A stretch of DNA of 64,000 bases from Spirosoma arboris (lineage in GTDB: Bacteria; Bacteroidota; Bacteroidia; Cytophagales; Spirosomataceae). Below the pieces are notes generated by a model that saw only the letters and a list, made by a program, of their open reading frames with translations, was not told the origin of the DNA and did no database searches. This document shows, one piece after another, positions 1 to 8,671 of the stretch. Both the position numbers and the translations under genes were made by a program. Location: the NCBI RefSeq assembly GCF_009754945.1, contig NZ_WPIN01000017.1:100843-164842 (forward strand), written 5' to 3'. Every line of letters begins with the position of its first letter. The stretch's first letter is position 1.

Positions 1-657
1 TACAAAGACAACGTTATCCACTACAACTGGCACTGGTTCTGGCATTGGGGAACGGGCGAGGCCCTCAACAACGGCACCCATATGCTCGACCTGATGCGTT
101 GGGGACTGGACGTCGATTATCCCAATAAAGTTACGTCGCTGGGTGGCCGTTATCGATACAAAGACGACTGGGAAACACCCGATACACAGGTAATCAACCT
201 GACCTTTCCGAATAATACCGCTATGACCTGGGAAGGCAGAAGCTGCAATGGCCGAGCTGTTGAAGGCAGCGATGTGGGGGTTACATTTTATGGCGAAACC
301 GGCTCACTTCAATACGGGGGTGGCAATGCCTACAAAATTTTTGACCTCGACAATAAACTAGTCAAAGATGTGAAGAACGACTTGTCCATTGATCCACGCA
401 ACAAAATGAATCCCTCGCAGGCTCTGGACGCAACGCACCTTCAAAATTTTGTAGAAGCTATCAAGAAAGGAACACCGTTAGCATCGGGCATTGTAGGCGG
501 GCATCAGAGTACACTGCTCTGTCAGTTAGGCAACATTGCCCTGCGTTCGGGCGATGCACTGGACATTGATCCAAAAAATGGACATATCCTGAATAACAAA
601 GCCGCTATGAAATTTTGGCAGCGCGAGTACGAAAAAGGGTGGGAACCAACGATCTAA
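1..657 (+). CDS. Gfo/Idh/MocA family oxidoreductase, C-terminal part
   Basis: The reading frame is open from the first base, so the N-terminal NAD(P)-binding Rossmann half lies outside the window; about 218 residues remain. The visible part is the C-terminal alpha/beta substrate domain of a Gfo/Idh/MocA dehydrogenase, with the Trp/His-rich stretch NWHWFWHWGTGEALNNGTH near the left edge, which is typical of Bacteroidota members of this family. Such proteins oxidise sugars or cyclitols with NAD, and a few relatives (GH109) are NAD-dependent N-acetylgalactosaminidases. The neighbours (permease, NagA, NagB-like) make an amino-sugar or cell-wall sugar substrate reasonable, but the exact reaction cannot be read from this fragment. 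Confidence 0.85.
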   Translation, partial: YKDNVIHYNWHWFWHWGTGEALNNGTHMLDLMRWGLDVDYPNKVTSLGGRYRYKDDWETPDTQVINLTFPNNTAMTWEGRSCNGRAVEGSDVGVTFYGETGSLQYGGGNAYKIFDLDNKLVKDVKNDLSIDPRNKMNPSQALDATHLQNFVEAIKKGTPLASGIVGGHQSTLLCQLGNIALRSGDALDIDPKNGHILNNKAAMKFWQREYEKGWEPTI

Positions 658-685
658 TGTAGCGCGGGTCTCCTCCCGCGCTACA
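658..685. repeat. Perfect hairpin between oxidoreductase and permease genes
   Basis: An 11-bp perfect stem (tgtagcgcggg / cccgcgctaca) with a 6-nt loop begins directly after the stop codon of the oxidoreductase and ends 11 nt before the permease start. It lacks a T-run, so it is more likely an mRNA-processing or stabilising stem or a REP-like element than a strong terminator. Its arm resembles that of the repeat at 23128-23215 (gtaacgcggc). Confidence 0.7.
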
Positions 686-696
686 ACCAACTCAAC

Positions 697-2022
697 ATGA
701 GCACAGTAGCAATTGACATACAGAGTCTGACCAAGCGGGAAACCACGATTTCTATTTTTCTGATTGGGCTGATGTTTTTCATCTTCGGCTTCATTTCGTG
801 GGTTAATTCAATCCTGATTCCCTATTTCAAAATTGCCTGCGAACTAACTAGTTTTCAGGCCTATCTGGTCGCATTCGCCTTTTACGTTGCCTATTTCATC
901 ATGTCGGTTCCGGCATCTTATCTATTAAAAGCCGTCGGGTTCAAAAAAGGGATGATGGTTGGCTTTTGGGCAATGGCGTTGGGAGCTTTTATTTTTATTC
1001 CGGCTGCCATGACCCGAACCTATGCCGTTTTCCTGATGGGCTTGTTTACGATCGGAATTGGGCTGGCGATTCTGCAAACCGCTACGAATCCGTACATCAC
1101 CATTCTAGGACCGAAAGAGCGGGCTGCCCAACGCATTAGCCTGATGGGTATCTGCAATAAGGCCGCTGGCATTCTCTCCCCGTTGATCTTCGCAGCTGTC
1201 ATTCTACGTCCGACAGATACCAATTTGTTCGCTCAGCTAAGTACTATGACTCCCATGCAGCGGGGTATAGCGCTCGACGAACTGGTTCGTCGGGTTATTC
1301 CGCCCTATGCTGTATTGGGTACCTTTTTATTTGTGCTGGGCTATCTGGTATATCGCTCTCCCCTACCCGAAATCGACACAGAGCACGAAACGCCCGATGT
1401 GGCAACGGCCAACGCCGGGAAGACGAGTATCCTTCAGTTTCCACACCTGATTTTAGGAGCTTTCGCTATTTTCCTGCACGTAGGTACGCAAGTGATCGCC
1501 ATTGATACGATTATCGGATATGCCAATTCAATGGGTATCGATTTGCTCAAAGCCAAGACATTCCCATCGTATACGCTATTCTGCACCATTTGTGGCTACA
1601 TTATCGGCATCATTACTATTCCTCGATTTATTAGTCAGGTCAATGCCCTGCGTATCTGCACATTACTGGGAACGACGTTTACGCTGCTCATCATTTTTAC
1701 CCATGGAACGGTAACCTTTCTGGGCCATACGGCAGATATTTCCATCTGGTTTGTTGTGCTGCTGGGTTTGGCAAATTCGTTGGTTTGGGCGGGACTTTGG
1801 CCGCTGGCTCTGGATGGGCTAGGTCGCTTTACAAAATTGGGGGCATCTATTCTAATTATGGGCCTATGTGGTAATGCCATCATGCCACTTTTTTACGGTT
1901 ATTTCGCCGATTTATATAACGTTCATACAGCCTATTGGGTGCTTTTTCCCGGTTATCTTTATCTGGTCTACTACGCCATGTACGGCCATACGGTAAAACG
2001 GTGGTCGTTGACCAAAGACTGA
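697..2022 (+). CDS. MFS sugar permease, FucP/NagP-like
   Basis: A 441-residue inner-membrane transporter with about 12 hydrophobic segments, belonging to the FucP (fucose-galactose-glucose:H+ symporter) branch of the major facilitator superfamily. The N-terminal membrane segment with FISWVNSILIPYFK, the stretch GIGLAILQTATNPYI and the terminal ANSLVWAGLWPLAL helix are characteristic. In Bacteroidota this branch imports fucose, glucose or N-acetylglucosamine. The following nagA gene, 5 bp downstream, favours N-acetylglucosamine (a NagP-like role), but fucose cannot be excluded because an L-fuconate-like catabolic set lies near 20 kb. The ATG at 697 gives a normal N-terminus. Confidence 0.88.
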   Translation: MSTVAIDIQSLTKRETTISIFLIGLMFFIFGFISWVNSILIPYFKIACELTSFQAYLVAFAFYVAYFIMSVPASYLLKAVGFKKGMMVGFWAMALGAFIFIPAAMTRTYAVFLMGLFTIGIGLAILQTATNPYITILGPKERAAQRISLMGICNKAAGILSPLIFAAVILRPTDTNLFAQLSTMTPMQRGIALDELVRRVIPPYAVLGTFLFVLGYLVYRSPLPEIDTEHETPDVATANAGKTSILQFPHLILGAFAIFLHVGTQVIAIDTIIGYANSMGIDLLKAKTFPSYTLFCTICGYIIGIITIPRFISQVNALRICTLLGTTFTLLIIFTHGTVTFLGHTADISIWFVVLLGLANSLVWAGLWPLALDGLGRFTKLGASILIMGLCGNAIMPLFYGYFADLYNVHTAYWVLFPGYLYLVYYAMYGHTVKRWSLTKD

Positions 2023-2027
2023 TTCTG

Positions 2028-3203
2028 ATGCGACAAAAAATAAGCAATTGCACTATTTTAACCCCTTACCGGGCAATTAAGGGCGGAACTATAGTCATTG
2101 ACGGAAACCAGATTGTGGGTATACACAATGGACCGATAGACGTCCCTGATGCCGTTGATATTGACGCAGAGGGGCAGTTTGTGGCACCCGGCTTCATCGA
2201 CATTCATGTGCATGGCGGGGGTGGTTTCGATTTCATGGATGGCACCGAAGAAGCCTTTCTCAAAATCGCTGAACTCCACGCCCGGTACGGCACTACAGCG
2301 CTAGTCCCGACTACCTTAACCGCCGAACGGGAAGATTTGCTAGAAACGCTGGATGTGTATGAAAAAGCCAATCGGAGTAATACGAAAGGAGCTACTTTTT
2401 TGGGTATTCATCTGGAAGGACCCTACTTCGCACTTAGCCAACGGGGCGCTCAAGACCCTCGTTATATTCGCAACCCTGATCCGGATGAATACGAAGAAAT
2501 ACTAAACTACTCGTCCTCTATTGTCCGCTGGAGTGCTGCCCCCGAGCTGAACGGAGCCATTGCTTTCGGACAACGGCTCCGACAAAAAGGCATCATAGCC
2601 GCCATTGCCCATACCGATGCCCTGTATGACGATGTACTAAATGCCTATGAAAACGGGTACTCACTGGTAACGCATTTGTATTCAGCTATGTCTGGGGTTA
2701 CACGGCGAAATGCGTTTCGGTATGCCGGCGTCATTGAGAGCGCTTTCTTGCTGGGCCTTGACGTTGAAATTATTGGCGATGGTATTCACCTGCCTCCACC
2801 CTTACTCAAACTAGTTTATAAAATAAAAGGGGCTGACCGTACTGCGTTGATTACGGATGCCATGCGAGCAGCTGGCATGCCTGAAGGCGAAAGCACGCTG
2901 GGCTCTCTCAAAAATGGATTAAAGGTGATTGTTGAAGATGGTGTCGCCAAACTACCTGATCGAACGGCTTTTGCGGGCAGCGTGGCGACAACAAATCAAC
3001 TCGTCCGAAACATGGTAAAATTCGCCGATGTACCCTTGCTCGAAGCTATTCGGATGGCGAGTACGACACCCGCCCGAATCATGGGCGTCGATCACCGAAA
3101 AGGTTCGCTCGCCAAAGGCAAAGATGCCGATCTGGTATTCTTCGACCAGGATTTTATAATCGGCGCAACAATGATTCAGGGGAAAATAATTTACAAAAAA
3201 TAA
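2028..3203 (+). CDS. nagA: N-acetylglucosamine-6-phosphate deacetylase
   Basis: A 391-residue amidohydrolase-fold enzyme that removes the acetyl group from GlcNAc-6-phosphate to give glucosamine-6-phosphate in the cytoplasm. Metal and active-site motifs are all present: HVHGGGG (His60, His62), HLEGPY (Glu130), AHTDA (His195), THLYSAM (His216) and ITDAM (Asp277). The frame stays open upstream into the permease gene, but the ATG at 2028, 5 bp after the permease stop, gives the normal NagA N-terminus; the 31 extra upstream codons would overlap the permease and resemble nothing in NagA. Co-transcription with the permease and the NagB-like gene is likely. Confidence 0.93.
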   Translation: MRQKISNCTILTPYRAIKGGTIVIDGNQIVGIHNGPIDVPDAVDIDAEGQFVAPGFIDIHVHGGGGFDFMDGTEEAFLKIAELHARYGTTALVPTTLTAEREDLLETLDVYEKANRSNTKGATFLGIHLEGPYFALSQRGAQDPRYIRNPDPDEYEEILNYSSSIVRWSAAPELNGAIAFGQRLRQKGIIAAIAHTDALYDDVLNAYENGYSLVTHLYSAMSGVTRRNAFRYAGVIESAFLLGLDVEIIGDGIHLPPPLLKLVYKIKGADRTALITDAMRAAGMPEGESTLGSLKNGLKVIVEDGVAKLPDRTAFAGSVATTNQLVRNMVKFADVPLLEAIRMASTTPARIMGVDHRKGSLAKGKDADLVFFDQDFIIGATMIQGKIIYKK

Positions 3204-3210
3204 GTGTATT

Positions 3211-3240
3211 GTCTAAACCAATCAGGAGATTGGTTCAGAC
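3211..3240. repeat. Hairpin between nagA and the nagB-like gene
   Basis: Arms gtctaaaccaatc and gattggttcagac pair over 13 bp with one G-U-compatible mismatch around a 4-nt loop (agga). No T-run follows, so partial termination or mRNA processing inside the operon is more plausible than full termination. Confidence 0.6.
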
Positions 3241-3267
3241 ATATTAACCCTTTAATTGCCTCTCTCA

Positions 3268-4050
3268 ATGAGTAACTCAATAGCTCTTTTGCAGGAATTC
3301 ACCGTAGACAAACTCAACGTCAAGCTGTTCGACACACGCCAGAATCTGGGTAAAAACGCTGCCCTATTAGCGGCCAATAGGATTCGGGAATTACAGGAAA
3401 AACAAGCGACTATCAATATTGTATTCGCAGCAGCGCCATCACAAAACGAGTTTCTGGATGCGCTGGCAGAGCAGCCCAATATTGCCTGGGAACGGGTCAA
3501 TGCCTTCCACATGGATGAGTACATTGGCTTGCCCGACGACGCTCCACAGCGGTTTGGCAACTACTTGAAAGATCGCCTATTCGACAAAGTACCGTTACGG
3601 ACAATTTATTACATCAATGGCAACAGTGATCCTAACGTGGAGTGTAAACGTTATGAAGCTTTGTTACTCGAGTACCCCACCGATATCGTCTGTATGGGCA
3701 TTGGCGAAAATTGCCATATTGCGTTTAACGATCCCCATGTAGCTCATTTTAATGATCCTATGCTTGTCAAACAAGTTGGTTTGGACCTGACAAGTCGCTG
3801 GCAACAGGTTCATGATGGTTGTTTTTCAACCCTGGAACAAGTCCCCGAATACGCGTTGACGCTCACGATTCCAGCTTTAGTCAAAGCACCAGCGGTGTTT
3901 TGCATGGTGCCAGCAGTTCACAAAGCAGTAGCTATTCAACACACATTGGCCGATGCCATTTCAGAACAATATCCTTCAACTATTTTACGGCAACATGCCA
4001 ACGCTACCTTATTTATTGACCAGGATAGCGGACAGCTGATCAATAAATAA
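3268..4050 (+). CDS. Glucosamine-6-phosphate deaminase-like (NagB/PGL family) protein
   Basis: A 260-residue member of the NagB/6-phosphogluconolactonase sugar-phosphate isomerase fold, placed just after nagA, where NagB (glucosamine-6-P to fructose-6-P plus ammonia) would be expected. HMDEYIG (Asp83, Glu84) matches the NagB proton-transfer region. The second catalytic loop reads GENCHIAFNDP: the ring-opening His150 is kept, but the positions equivalent to E. coli Asp141 and Glu148 are Asn148 and Asp155. It may be a variant deaminase subfamily, an enzyme for a different amino-sugar phosphate, or impaired. The ATG at 3268 was chosen over a TTG four codons upstream. Confidence 0.8.
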   Translation: MSNSIALLQEFTVDKLNVKLFDTRQNLGKNAALLAANRIRELQEKQATINIVFAAAPSQNEFLDALAEQPNIAWERVNAFHMDEYIGLPDDAPQRFGNYLKDRLFDKVPLRTIYYINGNSDPNVECKRYEALLLEYPTDIVCMGIGENCHIAFNDPHVAHFNDPMLVKQVGLDLTSRWQQVHDGCFSTLEQVPEYALTLTIPALVKAPAVFCMVPAVHKAVAIQHTLADAISEQYPSTILRQHANATLFIDQDSGQLINK

Positions 4051-4084
4051 AATAGCGTTGTCATACTCAACAAAGGGCTCTGCC

Positions 4085-4444
4085 TTATACATATGGCCTT
4101 TTCATAACTGCTTTTTTGTTGTGAAGAGGCCAATAACTTTCTCTTGCCTGCCTAACCTCTTCGGCCTCCTCAAATTTCCCCCATTCTTCAAGGTGAGCTA
4201 GAAACACCTCGAACAACAACGCATGCACTTCTGGATTGATCGGATCTGGTATATACCTAATTCGTGTAATATTAGCCACGACATAAACCGACAGTCCTTT
4301 GGAGATTGTCTCATTATTGCCAATCTCATAAACTAGTCCATACCGATACAAAGGATATTTAGTAACTAATTGATCAGTCCCCAACTGGGTGAAGCTCTGA
4401 CGTGATGGGTCGTCATAAAGCTGAAAACGAAGAATGTATTGCAT
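4085..4444 (-). CDS. Hypothetical protein, 119 aa
   Basis: Not recognised. It is a soluble, mixed-charge protein of 119 residues without a signal peptide. The middle (GLSVYVVANITRIRYIPD) is beta-rich and the C-terminal third is an amphipathic, Glu/Arg-rich helix. It is convergent with the nagB-like gene. It has an ATG start and reasonable amino-acid composition, but no family motif to support a function. Confidence 0.55.
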   Translation of the reverse strand: MQYILRFQLYDDPSRQSFTQLGTDQLVTKYPLYRYGLVYEIGNNETISKGLSVYVVANITRIRYIPDPINPEVHALLFEVFLAHLEEWGKFEEAEEVRQARESYWPLHNKKAVMKRPYV

Positions 4445-4988
4445 GATGTAGATTTAGAAGTATGCTTCATTTTACAAGAATATCTGGTAGGCTAAACCAG
4501 GAAAACAGCAGAAACCCCAATAAGGTATCCGTGTTTACCTACACTTTTTCAAAACTAATTCTATAGAATAAGACCCCAAATCAAATGCCCTAGTTGCATT
4601 TATCGCTTATTTATTGAGTAAGCGGCAGTTAAAGGCAAGTTACTAATTGGCCCGATTATTGCCTACTATATTTTCATAAGCAAGAAAAAACAGGCAACTT
4701 CTCTACAAATTGCATTAGTAGCTACACAAAACTAACCTAAATAAGATTAGTGACTACATTTTTTATGTAAGTTATTCATTTTGAAATTATAAGTCTCCAA
4801 AAGACTTTCTCCATATTAGCCCATAAATAGCAAAAGCCCCGTCGAGTACGATGGGGCTTTTGCCGTTATAAACAAGTATAAACTATGCCATTGGTCTGGC
4901 TGTTCTAAACAAATAATTACATCAATTATATATTTTCACATTATTGGTATCAGTTAACTTCTGTCAAAGAATTAAGCACTTGCTTAAC
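4445..4988. other. Intergenic region, 544 bp
   Basis: AT-rich and without a convincing gene. It holds a small hairpin (cgctta/taagcg at 4604-4624), a weak ctggt/accag hairpin near 4483-4500, and the strong terminator at 4830-4863. Nothing else was recognised. Confidence 0.6.
4830..4863 (-). terminator. Intrinsic terminator downstream of the ECF sigma gene
   Basis: Arms gcaaaagcccc (4830-4840) and ggggcttttgc (4853-4863) form a perfect 11-bp stem around a 12-nt loop. The A/T-rich stem bases make it work in either direction. It lies 126 nt past the stop of the leftward sigma-factor gene. Confidence 0.75.
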
Positions 4989-5540
4989 TCAATCCACGGC
5001 TTGGCGTGTGTACAAATGTTGTACTTTTTCACGGCTCCGTTTCAACCGCATCTTAACCGCGCTGGGTTTAATATCGTATAACTGAGCAATTTCCTCAATA
5101 CTCAGACCATCTTCATATTTAAGGCGTAATAAAGACCGCTCCTTATGCGAAAGCGTTTCCATAGCCTGCTTAACCATCAGAATCGATTCTTCATGCAGTT
5201 GAGCTTCCTGCGATTCGTCTACATATTGGTCAAGATTTTCAGTAATCCCGGTTGTATTAAACCGTTTGGCTAATCGAAGTTGATCAGCGCAGTAGTTATA
5301 GGCAATAGAATAAAGCCAGGTCGAAAAACTGGATCGCTGTTGAAATGCATTCAGTTTATCGAATACTTTCAGAAAAATATCGTGGGTAAAGTCTTCCGCC
5401 TTTTCTGTGTCTTTAGTCATTGACAAACAGCGCTGGTACACCTTACCTACATACCGATTATAGAGAGTCTCAAAACATTGATTAGGTTGGGTAGGCAAAC
5501 ATTGACGAATCATTTCTTCGTCAGTTAATGAAACAATCAT
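4989..5540 (-). CDS. ECF-family RNA polymerase sigma factor
   Basis: A 183-residue sigma-70 family protein of the extracytoplasmic-function type. Region 2 is at about residues 22-90 (FETLYNRYVGKVY, DFTHDIFLKVF, FSTWLYSIAYNYCADQLR) and region 4 at about 125-178, with a helix-turn-helix of the form LSIEEIAQLYDIKPSAVKMR. It redirects RNA polymerase to a regulon that the window does not reveal. No anti-sigma factor (FecR-like or zinc-binding) or SusC/TonB receptor gene is adjacent, so it is an orphan here. The upstream 310 bp are very AT-rich. Confidence 0.93.
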   Translation of the reverse strand: MIVSLTDEEMIRQCLPTQPNQCFETLYNRYVGKVYQRCLSMTKDTEKAEDFTHDIFLKVFDKLNAFQQRSSFSTWLYSIAYNYCADQLRLAKRFNTTGITENLDQYVDESQEAQLHEESILMVKQAMETLSHKERSLLRLKYEDGLSIEEIAQLYDIKPSAVKMRLKRSREKVQHLYTRQAVD

Positions 5541-5850
5541 AACAAAATATAAAATATAAGTTAATGAATTTAAATATAATTAAACATTTAGCACATTCAA
5601 TAAACTTTAGATTCATTTTCATTAATTAAGATACAATAAATCTATTAGGCGGTACATATATTTTTACAACAAGGTGTGGGCTAGTTTTCCATCAATTTAG
5701 CTCACATAGGCCTAAGTCAAAAAGGAGGTTTTTATGAGGGATTTCAAGCTCTTTTAGCAGATTTTTCGAGTAGTAAGAACTCTATTTTGAGTGAACAAAT
5801 AGCGGCTTATGTGTTATACACAAACCTAACAACTAACGAGCTTACCTGTC
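5541..5850. other. AT-rich intergenic region, 310 bp
   Basis: Separates the leftward sigma gene from the rightward small gene at 5851, so it must hold divergent promoters. It is strongly A/T-rich next to the sigma start. No exact TTTG...TAnnTTTG match was found by eye on either strand. Confidence 0.5.
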
Positions 5851-6075
5851 ATGAAATCGAAACGTACTGGCATTCTCGTGCCACAACCTATTCCCGATAC
5901 TGAGTTTATAACCATTACAGAACACCACCTCAACGAGTGGCTACATTTATTGGATCATTTGCAGGATGTCCATGCCCCAACCGATCAATTGGCCTATTGC
6001 CGAAATCAGGTGACCCGGCTCCAGCTTGAGCTATACCAGTTACGCAATACAAATTGGCGAGCAAACGTCAGTTAG
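5851..6075 (+). CDS. Hypothetical protein, 74 aa
   Basis: Not recognised. It is a small soluble protein with a helical, Leu/Gln-rich second half (QVTRLQLELYQL), possibly a short coiled coil. Its 3' end overlaps the earliest possible start of the YihY-like gene by 22 bp, which suggests co-translation, and no other gene competes for the space. Confidence 0.55.
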   Translation: MKSKRTGILVPQPIPDTEFITITEHHLNEWLHLLDHLQDVHAPTDQLAYCRNQVTRLQLELYQLRNTNWRANVS

Positions 6076-7037
6076 CCTCAGTGAAAGTCAGCTTATCACC
6101 TCTAACGGCTTATTCAGTGAAAAAAGTAGCCCCTCTTCTTCTGCTCCTGAAACAAGCGTTCATTAACTTACAAGCCAATGATCCCATTCGAATGGCCGGG
6201 GCAACTGCGTTCTTTGCATTCTTTGCCTTGCCCCCCATTGTGCTCATTCTTAGTAGCGTACTTAGTCGCCTTTTCAATGATCGCTATCAACGTATTAGCG
6301 GTCAGCTATTTGATAAATTAGCTGAGCTGTTTGGGCCTAAAAGTGCCAATCAACTGGAAACTATTTCGCATCGTCTTCATCTTCCTAAGCCTAGCTTGCC
6401 TTTGACTATACTCAGTTTTATTCTGGTATTAGTGGCTTCAACAACCTTATTTGCTATTCTTAAAAACTCCCTCAATCAACTTTGGAATATCAAAAAGAAA
6501 TCAGAACGCAGCTTCCTGCTTATTCTGCTCGATAAGCTCATTGCTCTGGCTATTATCCTTGGCTCAGGCTTCTTGTTCAGCTTATCATTAGCCTTAGAGC
6601 AACTTACAGCGCAACTAAGTGCGAAGTGGTCATTTCCTTCATTCGCCTATTATCAGGACGTGACCAATCTTGGTCACTTTTTTGCTTCTATACTCATTCG
6701 TATGATCTGGTTTGCTATGCTGTTTAAGTTTTTACCAGATGTCAGAATTTCCTGGCGCGCTGTATGGCCGGGTGCGCTTTTTACCAGTATTTTATTTAAA
6801 GCTGGTGAAGTTATCTTAGATAATCTACTGATTAATAGCTCGATAGGCACCTTATATGGCACTTCGGGAGCCATCATTTTATTGCTATTATTTGTTTTCT
6901 ATGCGTCATTGCTTTTCTATTATGGAGCCGCCTTTACTCGTCAGTATGGTGAATGGATTCATTTAGCAGTCGAGCCCAACAGCCAGGCAGTAGCCTATAC
7001 TATTACAGAAGTTGACTCTTCCAACACAAACGTATAG
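6054..7037 (+). CDS. YihY/BrkB-family inner-membrane protein
   Basis: A polytopic membrane protein of up to 327 residues from the YihY/virulence-factor-BrkB family. The family hallmark MAGATAFFAFFALPPIVLIL begins near residue 46, and about six membrane segments follow, with the conserved late GTLYGTSGAIILLLLFVFYASLLFYYGA region. Family members are widespread and poorly characterised; transport and cell-envelope roles have been proposed. The start is uncertain: TTG at 6054, GTG at 6081 and GTG at 6117 are in frame and no ATG precedes the conserved core. The first two fit coupling to the preceding small gene. Confidence 0.87.
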   Translation: MASKRQLASVKVSLSPLTAYSVKKVAPLLLLLKQAFINLQANDPIRMAGATAFFAFFALPPIVLILSSVLSRLFNDRYQRISGQLFDKLAELFGPKSANQLETISHRLHLPKPSLPLTILSFILVLVASTTLFAILKNSLNQLWNIKKKSERSFLLILLDKLIALAIILGSGFLFSLSLALEQLTAQLSAKWSFPSFAYYQDVTNLGHFFASILIRMIWFAMLFKFLPDVRISWRAVWPGALFTSILFKAGEVILDNLLINSSIGTLYGTSGAIILLLLFVFYASLLFYYGAAFTRQYGEWIHLAVEPNSQAVAYTITEVDSSNTNV

Positions 7038-7338
7038 CCTATTTTTTCTTAATAAATTAACTATCGTTCTGTTGATTGTGACGATCAGTAGGTTACATCG
7101 TCTATGTATAGAATTTGTAAATCAATAAGCTTATAGAGTGCCTTTGAAGGTAGCTTATTCACTCTATCACAAATCCTGCCTAGGTAACTGGTAACGTATG
7201 TCAAAAGCAATGAATTGAGTTACAACCTTCTCTAAATCAGCACAACTACTAGGAATTCAGCTACAATTAATCCTATTAATAAACCCTATTAATGGAGTCA
7301 ATTTAAATTACAATCAATTTATTCTCCATATATACATT
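7038..7338. other. Intergenic region with interleaved complementary segments
   Basis: Between the YihY-like gene and a 36-codon membrane peptide. The segments at 7124-7131 (aataagct) and 7133-7140 (atagagtg) are complementary to 7152-7159 (agcttatt) and 7160-7167 (cactctat) respectively, in interleaved order, with an outer atttgt/acaaat pair (7113-7118, 7169-7174) and a small cctt/aagg pair in the centre. The rest is AT-rich with no recognised element. Confidence 0.5.
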
Positions 7339-7449
7339 ATGGCTACGAAGAAAAATATCCTTGTACCTGGCCCCTGGACTCTTGTATTTGCTATATCAGC
7401 TTACTTGTTCTGGATGACGATTAAATGGATCTGGCATTTAATCGTTTAA
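7339..7449 (+). CDS. Small single-pass membrane protein, 36 aa
   Basis: An ATG-initiated frame of 36 codons: a basic start (MATKKN), then a continuous hydrophobic helix of about 22 residues with several Trp (WTLVFAISAYLFWMTIKW). The layout, positive residues then one membrane span, is that of a genuine small membrane protein, but the function is unknown. It stands alone between non-coding stretches. Confidence 0.45.
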   Translation: MATKKNILVPGPWTLVFAISAYLFWMTIKWIWHLIV

Positions 7450-7515
7450 TTCGCTTGTATTCCCTCCTCACAACAGTTTAGTATAAAATCTATTTCTTTT
7501 ACACGAGTAAATATA

Positions 7516-7785
7516 TTATTCTGCCGAAGTATTCATAATTAACCAGTCTTTTACCTCACAAAGCATGAGAGCTGCCGACTTTCTGGTAGCCTCTACTTCG
7601 CTATCAAGTTGCTGAAGACGAGTCTTTACAGCTCCTGACAAATTGAGTAGTACGCTATATTCGTTGATATTTTGGGGGCCTGTGGGCAACTCACGGCCCG
7701 AAAAGAAATCGACTAATTCCTGGTGTTCACGACTAAGATCCATAACACGAAAGTAGGTAGTCAAGCCCTTAGTACCATAAGGCAT
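7516..7785 (-). CDS. Hypothetical protein, 89 aa
   Basis: Not recognised. It is a small, soluble, mostly helical protein with Leu/Gln/Glu-rich segments (SGAVKTRLQQLDSEVEATRK) and no signal peptide. It lies downstream of the leftward receiver-only response regulator and could be cotranscribed with it across a 136-bp gap. Confidence 0.5.
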   Translation of the reverse strand: MPYGTKGLTTYFRVMDLSREHQELVDFFSGRELPTGPQNINEYSVLLNLSGAVKTRLQQLDSEVEATRKSAALMLCEVKDWLIMNTSAE

Positions 7786-7921
7786 CAGGACAAAAAAGCA
7801 CCTATTAACAAACGCAAATCGCCAAGCGACTGATTCTGATTACAATACGTTTTGGGGAAGTATTACTACTAGTTAATGTAGCTGCCTACTACCACAGCTC
7901 GGCTCAAATCCCTACTACTGG

Positions 7922-8350
7922 CTACGTTAGCTGACTATTAGGATGCAAGCAAGTCTGCCAGTAGTCGATAATTAGCTTAATTTGTTGATAGAAGCCCGTA
8001 TAATTGGCTGATTTTTGATAAAACCCTTGCACTGTGGCGTCATAAGCCATGTTAACAAGTGCCTTATTAGCTGCTGTAGTTAAAAATACGAAAGGTATTG
8101 CCTTCCGCCTTAAATAATCACTTCCATTGATTCGCTGCCGTAGCTCAATACCATTCATGATTGGCATATTAATGTCACATAGAATCAAGAAAGGCTGTTC
8201 TGAGGTGATTTCCAGATAATTGAGGGCATCTTGTCCATTAGAAAAGAAAACAAGTTGATTTGGAATAGCCAGACTCTGAATAACTTCCCGAATGAGATAT
8301 TGATCATCAATATCATCTTCTACCGAAATAATAGGCCCTATCAACGACAT
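7922..8350 (-). CDS. Receiver-only response regulator
   Basis: A 142-residue CheY-like protein consisting only of a receiver domain. The acidic pair Asp12/Asp13 lies in VEDDIDD, the phospho-acceptor is Asp59 in LILCDINMP, the switch Thr is at 91/92 and the conserved Lys is Lys113. There is no output domain, so it acts by protein contact, probably downstream of a hybrid kinase encoded elsewhere. This Bacteroidota subtype is close to the single-domain regulators paired with PAS histidine kinases. No kinase gene is adjacent. Confidence 0.9.
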   Translation of the reverse strand: MSLIGPIISVEDDIDDQYLIREVIQSLAIPNQLVFFSNGQDALNYLEITSEQPFLILCDINMPIMNGIELRQRINGSDYLRRKAIPFVFLTTAANKALVNMAYDATVQGFYQKSANYTGFYQQIKLIIDYWQTCLHPNSQLT

Positions 8351-8671
8351 TATGAAGCTTGATTACAATTTCCAAATTTTGACATATGGCGCAACTATAT
8401 ACTCAACCAAATTAGCAAACAGCTTGTCGTTTTCAAAATCCATAGTGAGCTATGGCCTGAATTTAGTAACTTGCCACTATTGCCTTATCTTTTCAACACA
8501 GAAAAGCCAATACAGTTATTGAAGCTATTTAAACTTTCTAAAATGAAGCCATAATCCTTTTTTATTGCCATTCTGCCTGATTCAAGATCGAATGTCCAAT
8601 AAATAGTCTCCTTTTAAGGAAAAGTTTAAAAGTTTATTAAAGTGAGATATTAGTCATAAAAACCAACCTAA
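8351..8671. other. Intergenic region, 321 bp
   Basis: Divergent spacer between the receiver gene and a small + strand gene. It contains a short perfect hairpin ccatag-tgag-ctatgg (about 8440-8455) and a ccttttaagg palindrome near 8610. No gene was seen. Confidence 0.45.

Noticed and set aside
1935..2027. 31 extra codons upstream of nagA in the same frame
   Set aside because: They overlap the permease gene and do not resemble the NagA N-terminus; the ATG at 2028 follows the permease stop by 5 bp.
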